Assembly: GCA_016926985.1 (NCBI GenBank)
Contig: JAFGNO010000109.1
Location: 1-10,906, forward strand
Direction: 5' to 3'
Source of the DNA: Anaerolineae bacterium
GTDB taxonomy: Bacteria > Chloroflexota > Anaerolineae > Aggregatilineales > UBA3940
Length of the DNA stretch: 10,906 nt
In this document: positions 1-7,007 of the stretch, piece after piece
How positions within the stretch are numbered: position 1 is the stretch's first letter
How the letters are laid out: each line of letters begins with the position of its first letter
Translations under genes and position numbers: made by a program
The notes under the pieces: generated by a model
Told to the model about the DNA's origin: nothing
The model's database searches: none
What the model saw: only the letters and a program-made list of their open reading frames with translations

Positions 1-1007
1 ATATCGGTAATCTGGTCGCGGACATCCTTGCCAGTGACGATGACCTCGGTATGCTCGGTGTCATAGAAATCGGCCAGCGTACGCGCTGCGGAACGCTCGT
101 CAATCCGGCTGCCCTCTGTGCCAAAACCAATGGAGAAAGTGCGCAGCCGTTCACCGCTGGCGCGCGTCATCAGGGCAACCACGGCGCTGGAATCAATACC
201 ACCTGACAGGAAGGCCCCAACCGGCACATCCGCGATCATGCGGAGACGAATCGACTCCTCCAGCAGCGCGCGCAGTTGAGCTATGATAGTCTCCTGACTG
301 TCCTGCAGAGGCTCGACAGCAGGCAGTGACCAGTACCGCCGCGTCTGAATGCAACCATCCTGAAAAGTCAGGGAGTGGCCGGGTGGCAGCGCGTGTACAT
401 CAGCCAGCATGGTGTAGGGTGTGGGTACTGAATAAAAGGACAGGTAATGATGCAGGGCCTGGGCATTCAGCCGGGCCTCGAACAATCCGCCAGACAGCAG
501 GGCTTTCAACTCGGAGGCAAAAGTAAAGACCGGCTGCTCTCGACCAGGACATTTTTGCAGGGTGTAGTAAAGCGGCTTGATACCCAGCCGGTCACGGGCG
601 ATAAATAGCCGGGCTGTGTGTGTATCCCAGATGGCGAAGGCAAACATGCCCCGCAAGTGCTCCAAGCAGGCTTTGCCCCACTCCTGAAAAGCGTGGAGAA
701 TCACTTCCGTGTCAGAGGTTGATGTGAAAACATGCCCACTCTCGCGCAGCGTTTGCTGGATCGCCTGATAGTTGTAGACCTCGCCGTTGTAGACGATCCA
801 GTACCGTCCATCGGCGGTGCTCATCGGCTGGTGACCGGCCCCGGACAGGTCGATGATCGACAGGCGGGTGTTCACCAGCGAAACCGGCAGAGGCTCATTG
901 GCAACGTACACGCCGTAGTCATCAGGCCCGCGATGTCGCATTGCCTGCGCAGCCTTCAGCGCAATCTCACGGTCTGCCAGGTTGACAGCTCCCCAGATTC
1001 CACACAT
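1..1007 (-). CDS. asnB: Asparagine synthetase (glutamine-hydrolysing), AsnB family, 3' end outside window
   Basis: I translated the reverse strand from ATG at 1007; the frame stays open to the window edge (335 codons of an expected 600 or so). The N-terminal class II glutaminase domain begins MCGIWG, so Cys2 is the nucleophile once Met is removed. It also has the RHRGPDD segment (residues 24-30), RLSIIDL (49-54), NGEVYN (74-79) and the SDTEV segment near 99. The synthetase domain follows with the ATP-binding SGGIDSS loop at 268-274. Members hydrolyse glutamine and use the ammonia to amidate an aspartyl-AMP intermediate. It starts 2 nt after the stop of the GT-C gene, with no strong RBS of its own, so translation is probably coupled. 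AsnB paralogues in polysaccharide clusters can amidate other carboxylates such as uronic acids, so the in vivo acceptor here is uncertain. The C-terminal part is not visible. Confidence 0.95.
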   Translation of the reverse strand, partial: MCGIWGAVNLADREIALKAAQAMRHRGPDDYGVYVANEPLPVSLVNTRLSIIDLSGAGHQPMSTADGRYWIVYNGEVYNYQAIQQTLRESGHVFTSTSDTEVILHAFQEWGKACLEHLRGMFAFAIWDTHTARLFIARDRLGIKPLYYTLQKCPGREQPVFTFASELKALLSGGLFEARLNAQALHHYLSFYSVPTPYTMLADVHALPPGHSLTFQDGCIQTRRYWSLPAVEPLQDSQETIIAQLRALLEESIRLRMIADVPVGAFLSGGIDSSAVVALMTRASGERLRTFSIGFGTEGSRIDERSAARTLADFYDTEHTEVIVTGKDVRDQITD

Positions 1008-1009
1008 GG

Positions 1010-2932
1010 TTAGTCGCTCTGCGCCAGTTCCAGGTGATACAACATTGTTCGTGGCCCATCATAGATCACGCTGCCATATCTTTCTACGAAAGTCGGGCGG
1101 GTAAACAGCCACTCGCTGTTGTCGTCAATTTTATACACCAGAATGTAATCGATCCGGTGCTGCATCAGCATGTCCAGAAGAATCGCTTCATCGGTCACTG
1201 TATCAAACCGCCCCCGCATCCCCCAGTTAGCCGGTACGAAATCAGGGGTGATATAGAGCGGGCTTGTAGCGTGGACGGACAGGACACGGGCATCCGCGTC
1301 GATCTGCTCGTTCAGGAACAGGATGGTTTCCCAGTCCGGGAAGGTGGGATCGATAACTTCATTGTGCCAGCGTTCCAGATATTGCGTGCGGTTTTCTATC
1401 CCAAGTGCAACCCGGTAAGCGCCGTTCCAGTAAAGCACGCCCAGCCCGCTGATGAAATTCCAGCTAACCATCAGCAGCGCACCTGCCAGCACGACATATG
1501 CGCCGATATGCCGCCGGGAGGCAATTGTCCAGAGCACATAACCGGTGATAACAGATAGTAAAATCAGGCCAGGGAGAAAGTGCCTGGCGGCCTGCTTCAC
1601 CAGGAACCATACAATTGAAAACACAAAGGCATAGCCGAGCATACGCCAGATGACTGGTTTTCTCCGGTAAAGATTCAGCACAAACCCAACAGGCACCGCC
1701 AGCAGAAAAAGGGGTCCGGCGATGAATCCAAGATAGAAACCGGGCCGGGTGTGTCCCAGCGAGGTATTCCACAGGTTCAGTAAATAGCCGCTAATCGACC
1801 ACGGGTAGAAAATTTCGGTGCCCAGCTCGCTGCGCGGCGATGGTGTGCCTCCCCACAGGTTCACAAACAGGTCGGCAAAGACCGGGTAGAACGGGTTGCG
1901 GTGGGCAATCAGGTTGTAGAGATAAAACGGCGACATGGCAAGCACTACCGCCAACCCGAAGGCCAGCCCGGCGCGCAGCAAGCCCCGCCAGTCCCCGTGC
2001 CAGATCATCCGGATTATAAGCCATAGACCAAGCAGGGCGATGCTGATCAGTGTCTGGTTTTTGGAGCCGGCCGCCAGCCCCAGGCAGACTCCGGAAAGGA
2101 TCAACCAGCTATAAGCGCCATCGCCGGGTGTGGCGGGCTGCTCCTGGAACAATCTGCGGGGGGTGAGATCGATCCAGCGGAAAAATGCAGCCAGTGCAAG
2201 GACTTCATAGAACGCCCAGCCCATATCGACTTTAGCCGACTGCGCGAGGTAAATCGCGTCGGGCATGGTATAGATTGCCGCGGCTGCCAGCAGCGCCGTC
2301 CCCTGCCCAAAATACAGCCGGGCAAAGGCATACACACCCAGTGACAGGAGCAGGCTCATCCCCAGCCCGGTGATCAGCGTGGCAAGGCTCAAGCTCCCAT
2401 TTAAGAGCAGCGCCCAGGCTGAGATCATCATCATATTGCCGGGCAGGGTGCCTGCCCAGATATGCGCCGGCTGCACATAATGCCCCTGCTCTACCCAGAT
2501 GCGGGGGAGGAGTAGATACTGGTGCACCGTGTCGCCCTCAACCGGTGGAGCCAGGTTGGCAACCAGGTTCATCAGCGGGAAGAGCAGGACAACAAGTACA
2601 AGCAGCTTGATCAGCGTTGGGGCCTGCCAGACTTTGCGGATCAAACTGAAAAGGGCAGAAAAATCAGATTTCAGGTTGCCGGGGGCCAGCAGGGCTGCCA
2701 GACAGCCGATGATGAGAATCGCCCAGCCTGCTGCCGGTTTCAGCCAACCAACCAGCGAGAGCAAAAACAATACAGTAGACACTGTGCCCAGCCCAAAGGC
2801 AAACGAAAAAGCCAGGTCGGCGGAGCGGCTCCAGAACTCGATTCTGACCAGCCGCCGCACTACCCGGCCAATGCCGTACAGTGCAAGCAGCATGAAGCCC
2901 ATCAACAAGATATCGGTGAGCAGATCAATCAT
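1010..2932 (-). CDS. Polytopic GT-C-type membrane protein, probable lipid-linked-sugar glycosyltransferase
   Basis: This is a 640-residue protein with about a dozen hydrophobic segments and a soluble C-terminal region of roughly 110 residues. The first large extracytoplasmic loop follows a membrane segment at about 109-127. It carries PPVEGDTVHQYLLLPR (about 129-144), resembling the acidic-residue loop followed by a YHLPR-like motif of bacterial GT-C/PMT_2-type proteins (ArnT- and RgtA-like). Such enzymes move a sugar from a polyprenyl-phosphate carrier to an acceptor on the outer face of the membrane. I chose ATG at 2932 because it overlaps the stop of the upstream glycosyltransferase (ATGA) and starts directly with the hydrophobic MIDLLTDILLMGF. 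A start at 2995 would add 21 polar residues inside the upstream gene. The C-terminal tail (DWETILFLNEQIDADARV onward) resembles the soluble tail of such proteins. Donor and acceptor cannot be told; a flippase- or polymerase-like role is the main alternative. Confidence 0.8.
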   Translation of the reverse strand: MIDLLTDILLMGFMLLALYGIGRVVRRLVRIEFWSRSADLAFSFAFGLGTVSTVLFLLSLVGWLKPAAGWAILIIGCLAALLAPGNLKSDFSALFSLIRKVWQAPTLIKLLVLVVLLFPLMNLVANLAPPVEGDTVHQYLLLPRIWVEQGHYVQPAHIWAGTLPGNMMMISAWALLLNGSLSLATLITGLGMSLLLSLGVYAFARLYFGQGTALLAAAAIYTMPDAIYLAQSAKVDMGWAFYEVLALAAFFRWIDLTPRRLFQEQPATPGDGAYSWLILSGVCLGLAAGSKNQTLISIALLGLWLIIRMIWHGDWRGLLRAGLAFGLAVVLAMSPFYLYNLIAHRNPFYPVFADLFVNLWGGTPSPRSELGTEIFYPWSISGYLLNLWNTSLGHTRPGFYLGFIAGPLFLLAVPVGFVLNLYRRKPVIWRMLGYAFVFSIVWFLVKQAARHFLPGLILLSVITGYVLWTIASRRHIGAYVVLAGALLMVSWNFISGLGVLYWNGAYRVALGIENRTQYLERWHNEVIDPTFPDWETILFLNEQIDADARVLSVHATSPLYITPDFVPANWGMRGRFDTVTDEAILLDMLMQHRIDYILVYKIDDNSEWLFTRPTFVERYGSVIYDGPRTMLYHLELAQSD

Positions 2933-4296
2933 CGGAGGGTATCCGCCAGCGGCTGAAGGATTTGATCCAGCACGGCAGGCCCGTGAATGATCCACTGGTG
3001 AACCATGTAAGCAGCAAAAACAATAACGGCCCAGGCTGCCGCCAGCGCCCAGCGCACCTTCGGCTCATTGACAGGTTCACTGCCTGCTGTGGATGCTGCC
3101 TCCATGTGCTGGTGTATTATCTGCTCAACCGCCCCTGGCGAGCAGTTTTCCTCAATGAACAGCACACACTTTTTGGCCATCTGCTTGAGCGTATCAGGGT
3201 CGTCAAGCAGATCGCTGATAGTCTCTGCCAGCTTATCCTGGTCATTATTCCGGACGAGACGCCCGGTTAGGCCATCCTGCACAATACCCTCAGGCCCCCC
3301 GCAGTCCGTGGCAATGACGGGTGTGCCGCAGGCCATGGCTTCCAGCATCACAATTCCCAGCCCCTCCTGGGTGCTGGAGATGACAAACAGGCTGGCGCGT
3401 TGATACAGATCAACCAGTGCATTTGTCTCAAGACGCCCTTTGAAGATGACGGCATCTTTCAGGTTGAGTTGATCAACCAGGTTCAGGACTGGTTCTTCCG
3501 GGGTGTCGCCTGCAAGCACCAGCTTGATCGCCGGGTGCTGTTTTCGCACCTGGGCGAAGGCTTCCAGGAGCAGCGCTGTGTTTTTGCGGGGATCGTTGAA
3601 ACGGCTGACATTGAGAATATAGCCAGAAAGGTCATTATTAGCCTTGTCAGGCGCTGGCTTAAATTGGTTGGTATCAACAGGAACCATCGCCAGCGTGGTT
3701 TTTCCCGCCGCGCCGGGGATCGATTCGACCACCCGGCGGAGGGTGTAAGGGCTCTGGGCCAGAATGTGCCTGGCCCGGCGCAGTACCAGTCGTTCCTGCC
3801 AGGCCAGAAACGGCCAGAAGCAATTTTGTAATACCCGTTGTGCCCATTCATCGTGGATCATGGCTTTACCACGCAGCTCATCCTCGTACAACGTGCCCAG
3901 CCAAACCACATAGTCTTGCCGAAGGAGCGCCAGCGGCAGTGCGTGCAAACATGGTCCACCCGATACAACAATCCGGTTAAACTGATCCCAGAGTGAGCCA
4001 GTCAGCCACTGTGGAACCCAGTACATGAGCCACAGCGGGACTGGTAAAGGTGCATTGGCATAGGTGGGATTGGGGTGTTCGGGGCGGGGATGGATGGCCC
4101 AGGTCCTGAGCGTCTGCTTCAGGCGCTGCCAGCGGGTGACTCCTTCCCCTTCGAATACAGCATATAAGACAACCGCTTGATGCCCCCAGCCTGTCAGAAA
4201 ACGATACCACCAGTCATCAACGGTCGGAATCCCCCCGGGGCGTGCGGCCTGGAGTGTCAGTATGCAGGTGAATAGTGCTCGTGTGTCGGATTCCAT
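2929..4296 (-). CDS. GT-B-fold glycosyltransferase (family 4-like) with C-terminal transmembrane segment
   Basis: This is a 455-residue protein. The N-terminal acceptor domain carries RPGGIPTVDDWWYRFL (19-34). The C-terminal Rossmann domain has GYILNVSRFNDPRKN (225-239), an LVLAGDTPEEP strand (259-269) and the donor-site stretch EGLGIVMLEAMACGTPVIA (311-329), whose Glu311 and Glu319 form the EX7E motif of GT4-type retaining enzymes. These transfer a sugar from a nucleotide donor, usually at the inner face of the membrane. The last 40 residues add a hydrophobic helix (about 416-434, WALAAAWAVIVFAAY), so the enzyme is probably anchored by its C-terminus. Most GT4 enzymes lack this segment. ATG at 4296 is preceded by GAGGTGG (4307-4313, 10-nt spacing). 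It is the first gene of the operon and overlaps the GT-C gene by 4 bp (ATGA). The sugar is unknown. Confidence 0.9.
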   Translation of the reverse strand: MESDTRALFTCILTLQAARPGGIPTVDDWWYRFLTGWGHQAVVLYAVFEGEGVTRWQRLKQTLRTWAIHPRPEHPNPTYANAPLPVPLWLMYWVPQWLTGSLWDQFNRIVVSGGPCLHALPLALLRQDYVVWLGTLYEDELRGKAMIHDEWAQRVLQNCFWPFLAWQERLVLRRARHILAQSPYTLRRVVESIPGAAGKTTLAMVPVDTNQFKPAPDKANNDLSGYILNVSRFNDPRKNTALLLEAFAQVRKQHPAIKLVLAGDTPEEPVLNLVDQLNLKDAVIFKGRLETNALVDLYQRASLFVISSTQEGLGIVMLEAMACGTPVIATDCGGPEGIVQDGLTGRLVRNNDQDKLAETISDLLDDPDTLKQMAKKCVLFIEENCSPGAVEQIIHQHMEAASTAGSEPVNEPKVRWALAAAWAVIVFAAYMVHQWIIHGPAVLDQILQPLADTLR

Positions 4297-4323
4297 GGTT
4301 GATAATCCACCTCATCCGGCGCG

Positions 4324-4332
4324 ATTGTACCA
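4324..4332 (-). promoter_or_regulatory. Extended -10 promoter candidate for the glycosyltransferase-asnB operon
   Basis: The reverse strand reads TGGTACAAT, an extended -10 (TG-N-TACAAT) matching TATAAT at five of six bases. It lies 28 nt upstream of the glycosyltransferase start and would give a short leader of about 20 nt that still contains the GAGGTGG ribosome binding site. I see no good -35 at 16-18 bp, which is compatible with an extended -10 element. Confidence 0.5.
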
Positions 4333-4407
4333 TACGCGCGAGCGTACAGGCTACCAAACAGGGTAACAGCAGGAACAGCGGCAGGGAAGCGCAGGAATAT
4401 GTTTTAC

Positions 4408-4437
4408 TTGCTGCCACTGGTCTGAACGTGCTATAGT
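4408..4437 (+). promoter_or_regulatory. Sigma70-type promoter candidate for the 4472-6197 gene pair
   Basis: TTGCTG (4408-4413) and TATAGT (4432-4437) are separated by 18 bp. Transcription would start near 4444, leaving a leader of about 28 nt with GAGG at 4461-4464 before ATG 4472. It sits back to back with the divergent promoter at 4324-4332. Confidence 0.5.
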
Positions 4438-4471
4438 GAGACACTATTGATGAGTGTTATGAGGCCCAGGC

Positions 4472-5218
4472 ATGAGCAAATTCGACTTTGACCCCGGTGA
4501 CACGCCAGCGGTGGGCGCTCTCCCGCCCAGCCCAGAAAAAGACGAAAAGGAAACCGCCAAACCGCGGCCCAATTTGCCTTCCGGCACGGGCCAGCTTAAT
4601 CCCTCAGCTTTGGCTACTTATGCGCGGATATCGGCACAGGACCGGCAGCGGCTGCTTCGGGACCTCAGCGGAACAGGCTCTCTGCGCCGCAGCATACGGA
4701 TCGACCAGGCCCCGGTCACCATCAAGCAATTCCTGCGCGGCGAGATCGACCTTGATACTGAACTGGCAAGGCGTTTCGCCAAAGCACCCTTACTGACTTC
4801 CATTGCCCGGTCGCCCCAGGACACCCGTCCAGTAGGTCGGGCTACTGCCATGTTGACCAGCCAGGATTCGAGCGCCATGCTCTCGTTTGACATTTACAGC
4901 GATCAGGATGTCACCGAGGCGACCTTCACGCTCAACCATATGGTGGCGCTTCGCTTTCACCTGTCCAACTTGAGCAGCTACGATAAACGCCGCTGGTTGG
5001 AACTGATGCGCCGGGAAGCCGGGGTGGCTTTTTTGTGGGCAAGCCGCCGCTGGGAAGATGATTATTTTATCTTTGTTCTACGTCCCCATTATGTGCGTAT
5101 GTATGCCTTTTCGCCACAGCGGTTTGAAGCTTCGGTTCGAATCACCCACCCGGTAGCAAGGCAGCTGATCAACTGGCTGGATATCCGGTGGTTCCAGGCC
5201 GACCGCTCACGCGCCTGA
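4472..5218 (+). CDS. Uncharacterised 248-residue protein upstream of RNase Z-like gene
   Basis: I do not recognise a family. The first 55 residues or so are rich in Pro, Asp, Glu and Lys (MSKFDFDPGDTPAVGALPP at the start) and look disordered. A helical, basic stretch follows (about 56-105: ATYARISAQDRQRLL, FLRGEIDLDTELARRF). From about 115 to the end it looks like a compact mixed alpha/beta domain with aromatic strands (WEDDYFIFVLRPHYVRMYAF, then INWLDIRWFQ). There is no signal peptide, membrane helix or cysteine cluster. ATG 4472 has GAGG at 4461-4464 and its own promoter candidate. The stop is 40 bp before the RNase Z-like start with no terminator between, so the two are likely co-transcribed. 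A role linked to RNA processing would be a guess from position only. Confidence 0.85.
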   Translation: MSKFDFDPGDTPAVGALPPSPEKDEKETAKPRPNLPSGTGQLNPSALATYARISAQDRQRLLRDLSGTGSLRRSIRIDQAPVTIKQFLRGEIDLDTELARRFAKAPLLTSIARSPQDTRPVGRATAMLTSQDSSAMLSFDIYSDQDVTEATFTLNHMVALRFHLSNLSSYDKRRWLELMRREAGVAFLWASRRWEDDYFIFVLRPHYVRMYAFSPQRFEASVRITHPVARQLINWLDIRWFQADRSRA

Positions 5219-5258
5219 TAAGCTGCAACCTGATATCTATCCAATATAAGGACAATGT

Positions 5259-6197
5259 GTGTTTGAAATTGTGTTTTTAGGCACGTCTGCGAGCAGCCCA
5301 TCCATCCAGCGCGGGTTAAGCTCGCTGGTAGTGCTGTTTGAAGATCAGCGGGTTCTCGTAGACTGCGGCGAAGGTACGCAGCGCCAGATTTTGCGCAGCG
5401 GCCTGGGGTTTCGCCGCCTGAATAAAATTCTGATTACACACGGTCATCTGGATCATATCCTGGGGCTTGCCGGGCTGATTTCAACCTTCGCCCGTTGGGA
5501 GGCCACCGAAAAAATCGAAATCTGGGGGGGGAAATTCGCCCTGGACCGGATCGAAGACCTGATATTTGGCGTGGTGCTGCGCGGGGCAAGACCGCAGTTT
5601 GAGATTGAGTTTTTTGATATCAAACCTGGCGTCCTGATGCAAGACAAGAATTTTGTGCTTAGTGCCTTTCCTGTGGAGCACCGGGGCCCCGACTGCTTTG
5701 GCTTTACGTTTGAAGGTAAATCCCGGCGGCCATTTCTCAGCGTTCAGGCCGAGGAACTGGGTGTTCCCCAGGGGCCAGAAAGGCGGCTTCTGGTCAGCGG
5801 TCAGCCGGTCACCCTGCCAGATGGGCGGATCATCTACCCGGACGAGGTGCTGGGCGACCCGATCCCCGGGGAAAAGCTGTGCATTACCGGGGACGTTTCT
5901 AACACGGATAAATTAGTCAAGTACGTAATGGGCGCGGATGTGCTGGTTACCGAGTCGACCTATATCGATGCCGATGCAGAACTGGCACGACGGTATGGTC
6001 ATCTGACTGCAAAAAAGGCCGGCGACCTGGCTCAAAGGGCGGGGGTTCGGAATTTGCTGCTCACCCATGTATCACGTCGATATAAGGAGCGAGATATCGC
6101 AGCGGAAGCCGAGGCAGCTTTCCCCGGTTCATATGTGGCGCGCGACCTCGATCATTTCCGCGTCCGGCAGGGCCAGGGCGCAGAAAAAATCAAATAG
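5259..6197 (+). CDS. rnz: Ribonuclease Z-family metallo-beta-lactamase protein (ElaC/Rnz-like)
   Basis: This is a 312-residue protein, the size of short-form RNase Z, which cuts the 3' trailer from tRNA precursors with two zinc ions. It begins with the family's MFEIVFLGTSASSPS and VDCGEGTQRQ (34-43). The metal site is HGHLDH (61-66: His61, His63, Asp65, His66), His141, Asp212 and His270 in LLLTHVSRRY; His248 is also present. Two positions depart from the usual family: the HEST/HEAT motif reads TEST (231-234), and GDT reads GDV (211-213). HST likewise reads HLT (248-250). The long exosite arm seen in tRNA-processing enzymes is not obvious. The start is GTG 5259 with AAGGA at 5248-5252 (6-nt spacing); the nearby ATG at 5255 is out of frame and stops after three codons. 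RNase Z is the best call, but another phosphodiesterase activity is possible. Confidence 0.83.
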   Translation: MFEIVFLGTSASSPSIQRGLSSLVVLFEDQRVLVDCGEGTQRQILRSGLGFRRLNKILITHGHLDHILGLAGLISTFARWEATEKIEIWGGKFALDRIEDLIFGVVLRGARPQFEIEFFDIKPGVLMQDKNFVLSAFPVEHRGPDCFGFTFEGKSRRPFLSVQAEELGVPQGPERRLLVSGQPVTLPDGRIIYPDEVLGDPIPGEKLCITGDVSNTDKLVKYVMGADVLVTESTYIDADAELARRYGHLTAKKAGDLAQRAGVRNLLLTHVSRRYKERDIAAEAEAAFPGSYVARDLDHFRVRQGQGAEKIK

Positions 6198-6264
6198 CCA
6201 ACCGCCTGTATCTCTGTATGGGTATAGGGAAAAGGGGATAGACCGGGCTGCCTGTTTCAGGTAA

Positions 6265-6702
6265 CTATTTGACTGCTGCTGCGCTTTCCAGTTCTTTCGA
6301 GCGGGTAACCAGATCGGCTATTGTGATGCTGGATAACCGTTCGACAAGCGCAAGTTGAGCCTCGGTGAATATCTCGCAAAAAGGACAGGTTCCCGATCGG
6401 TCGCACACTGCCGGGTCCCGGGTGCATCGGTTGATGGTAATGGGCCCGTCTATTGCCTCAATGACTTCCAGCATGGTAATTGTATTGGCAGGCCGGGCAA
6501 GGCTCACTCCGCCGCTGGCGCCACGCGTTGCCTCAAGCACGCCTCGCACAACCAGTTGAGAGATAATCTTGGCCAGGAAGGGCAGGGGTATCTGCTGGCG
6601 CGAAGCAATTGTGGCAGTGGGCGCCCTGTCCCCGTATGGAATCTGGGCCACATCAAGTGTGGCACGCAGCGCATAATCCGCCTGTCTGGTGATTTCCAAC
6701 AT
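6265..6702 (-). CDS. Rrf2-family transcriptional regulator, probable Fe-S sensor
   Basis: This is a 145-residue protein of the usual Rrf2 length. The N-terminal winged helix starts MLEITRQADYALRATLDVAQ and includes the wing ATRGASGGVSLARP (58-71), typical of the IscR/NsrR/RirA/CymR group. The effector region holds Cys93, Cys100, Cys106 and Cys109, spaced x6, x5 and x2. The first three resemble the three-Cys cluster-ligand pattern of IscR and NsrR; the fourth (PFC) is extra. It probably binds DNA as a dimer and responds to oxygen, nitric oxide or Fe-S status. ATG 6702 is preceded by AGGGG about 6 nt upstream. It converges with the RNase Z-like gene (67-bp gap, no clear terminator) and diverges from ssb. 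Autoregulation through the 6703-7007 region is a reasonable inference. Confidence 0.92.
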   Translation of the reverse strand: MLEITRQADYALRATLDVAQIPYGDRAPTATIASRQQIPLPFLAKIISQLVVRGVLEATRGASGGVSLARPANTITMLEVIEAIDGPITINRCTRDPAVCDRSGTCPFCEIFTEAQLALVERLSSITIADLVTRSKELESAAAVK

Positions 6703-6833
6703 CGATTGCCCCTGCTAATTGAAGAGATCGAGCCGACCGAAACTGGAACCCTCTACGCTTGCCACAAAAAAAAACAGATAGAGGCCAGCATTCCAGCTTG
6801 TGATAAGTCTAAATCAGGTCATAATTGTCTACA

Positions 6834-6849
6834 AGTGACGGAAATCACT
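6834..6849. repeat. Inverted repeat AGTGA-N6-TCACT, candidate operator
   Basis: A perfect 5-bp dyad (AGTGA/TCACT) with a 6-bp spacer lies mid-way between the divergent regulator and ssb genes. Half-site spacing equals that of CRP/FNR-family operators (TGTGA-N6-TCACA), with one mismatch per half. Five-base dyads occur by chance, so the call is tentative. Confidence 0.3.
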
Positions 6850-6941
6850 CACTCTGTATGACAACCCCACCTCCCTTACAACCAGCCGGGCTGTTGCACA
6901 GCACCTGGCTTTGCTGTACCCTAATCACGGTAACCAATATA

Positions 6942-6960
6942 TGTGACGCAACCTGTCACA
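6942..6960. repeat. Inverted repeat TGTGAC-N7-GTCACA, candidate operator of the ssb operon
   Basis: A perfect 6-bp dyad with a 7-bp spacer covers the position where the -35 of the ssb promoter would lie (the -10 candidate is at 6970). A protein bound here could repress or activate the ssb-translin operon. Spacing between TGTGA and TCACA is 9 bp, not the 6 bp of a CRP site. It shares the GTGA/TCAC core with the dyad at 6834-6849. Confidence 0.45.
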
Positions 6961-6969
6961 CTTGCGCAG

Positions 6970-6975
6970 TACAAT
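6970..6975 (+). promoter_or_regulatory. -10 element candidate for ssb
   Basis: TACAAT matches the -10 consensus at five of six bases and gives a leader of about 26 nt that includes AAGGAG at 6996-7001. The -35 position (CGCAAC, 6947-6952) is poor and lies inside the 6942-6960 dyad, which suggests dependence on a bound factor. Confidence 0.4.
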
Positions 6976-7007
6976 AATCTCAAAGCGTATCAAATAAGGA
7001 GAAAACT

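Larger units (their letters stand above)
6703..7007. other. Divergent intergenic region between the Rrf2 regulator and ssb
   Basis: This 305-bp stretch has no credible gene on either strand. It holds a run of nine A (6766-6774, T9 on the regulator's strand, about 64 nt before its start), two inverted repeats (6834-6849 and 6942-6960), and overlapping GCTGT/ACAGC repeats at 6890-6917 that can form alternative small hairpins. The ssb -10 candidate and RBS lie at its right end. I could not settle on a convincing promoter for the regulator; a weak candidate on the reverse strand is TTGTAG (6825-6830) with TAGACT 17 bp on. Confidence 0.7.

Noticed and set aside
1034..1558. 174-residue open frame on the plus strand
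   Set aside because: It lies antisense to the GT-C-type gene, has no family resemblance or RBS, and its amino-acid mix is that of a shadow frame.
2499..2990. 163- and 144-residue open frames on the plus strand
   Set aside because: Both are opposite the hydrophobic N-terminal half of the GT-C-type gene and show only low-complexity Gln/Arg/Ser-rich translation.
2933..2995. Longer start of the GT-C-type gene at 2995
   Set aside because: The 21 extra residues are polar and lie inside the upstream gene. The ATGA overlap at 2929-2932 starts directly on the hydrophobic N-terminus.
6198..6264. Bidirectional terminator between the convergent RNase Z-like and Rrf2 genes
   Set aside because: The only dyad is a 4-bp CCTG/CAGG stem with a 3-nt loop and no T tract on either strand.
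6355..6861. 168-residue open frame on the plus strand
   Set aside because: It lies antisense to the Rrf2 regulator, which has clear family motifs, and runs into the intergenic region without recognisable domains.
6942..6960. Classical CRP site upstream of ssb
   Set aside because: TGTGA and TCACA are 9 bp apart, not 6, so I keep it only as an unassigned dyad.
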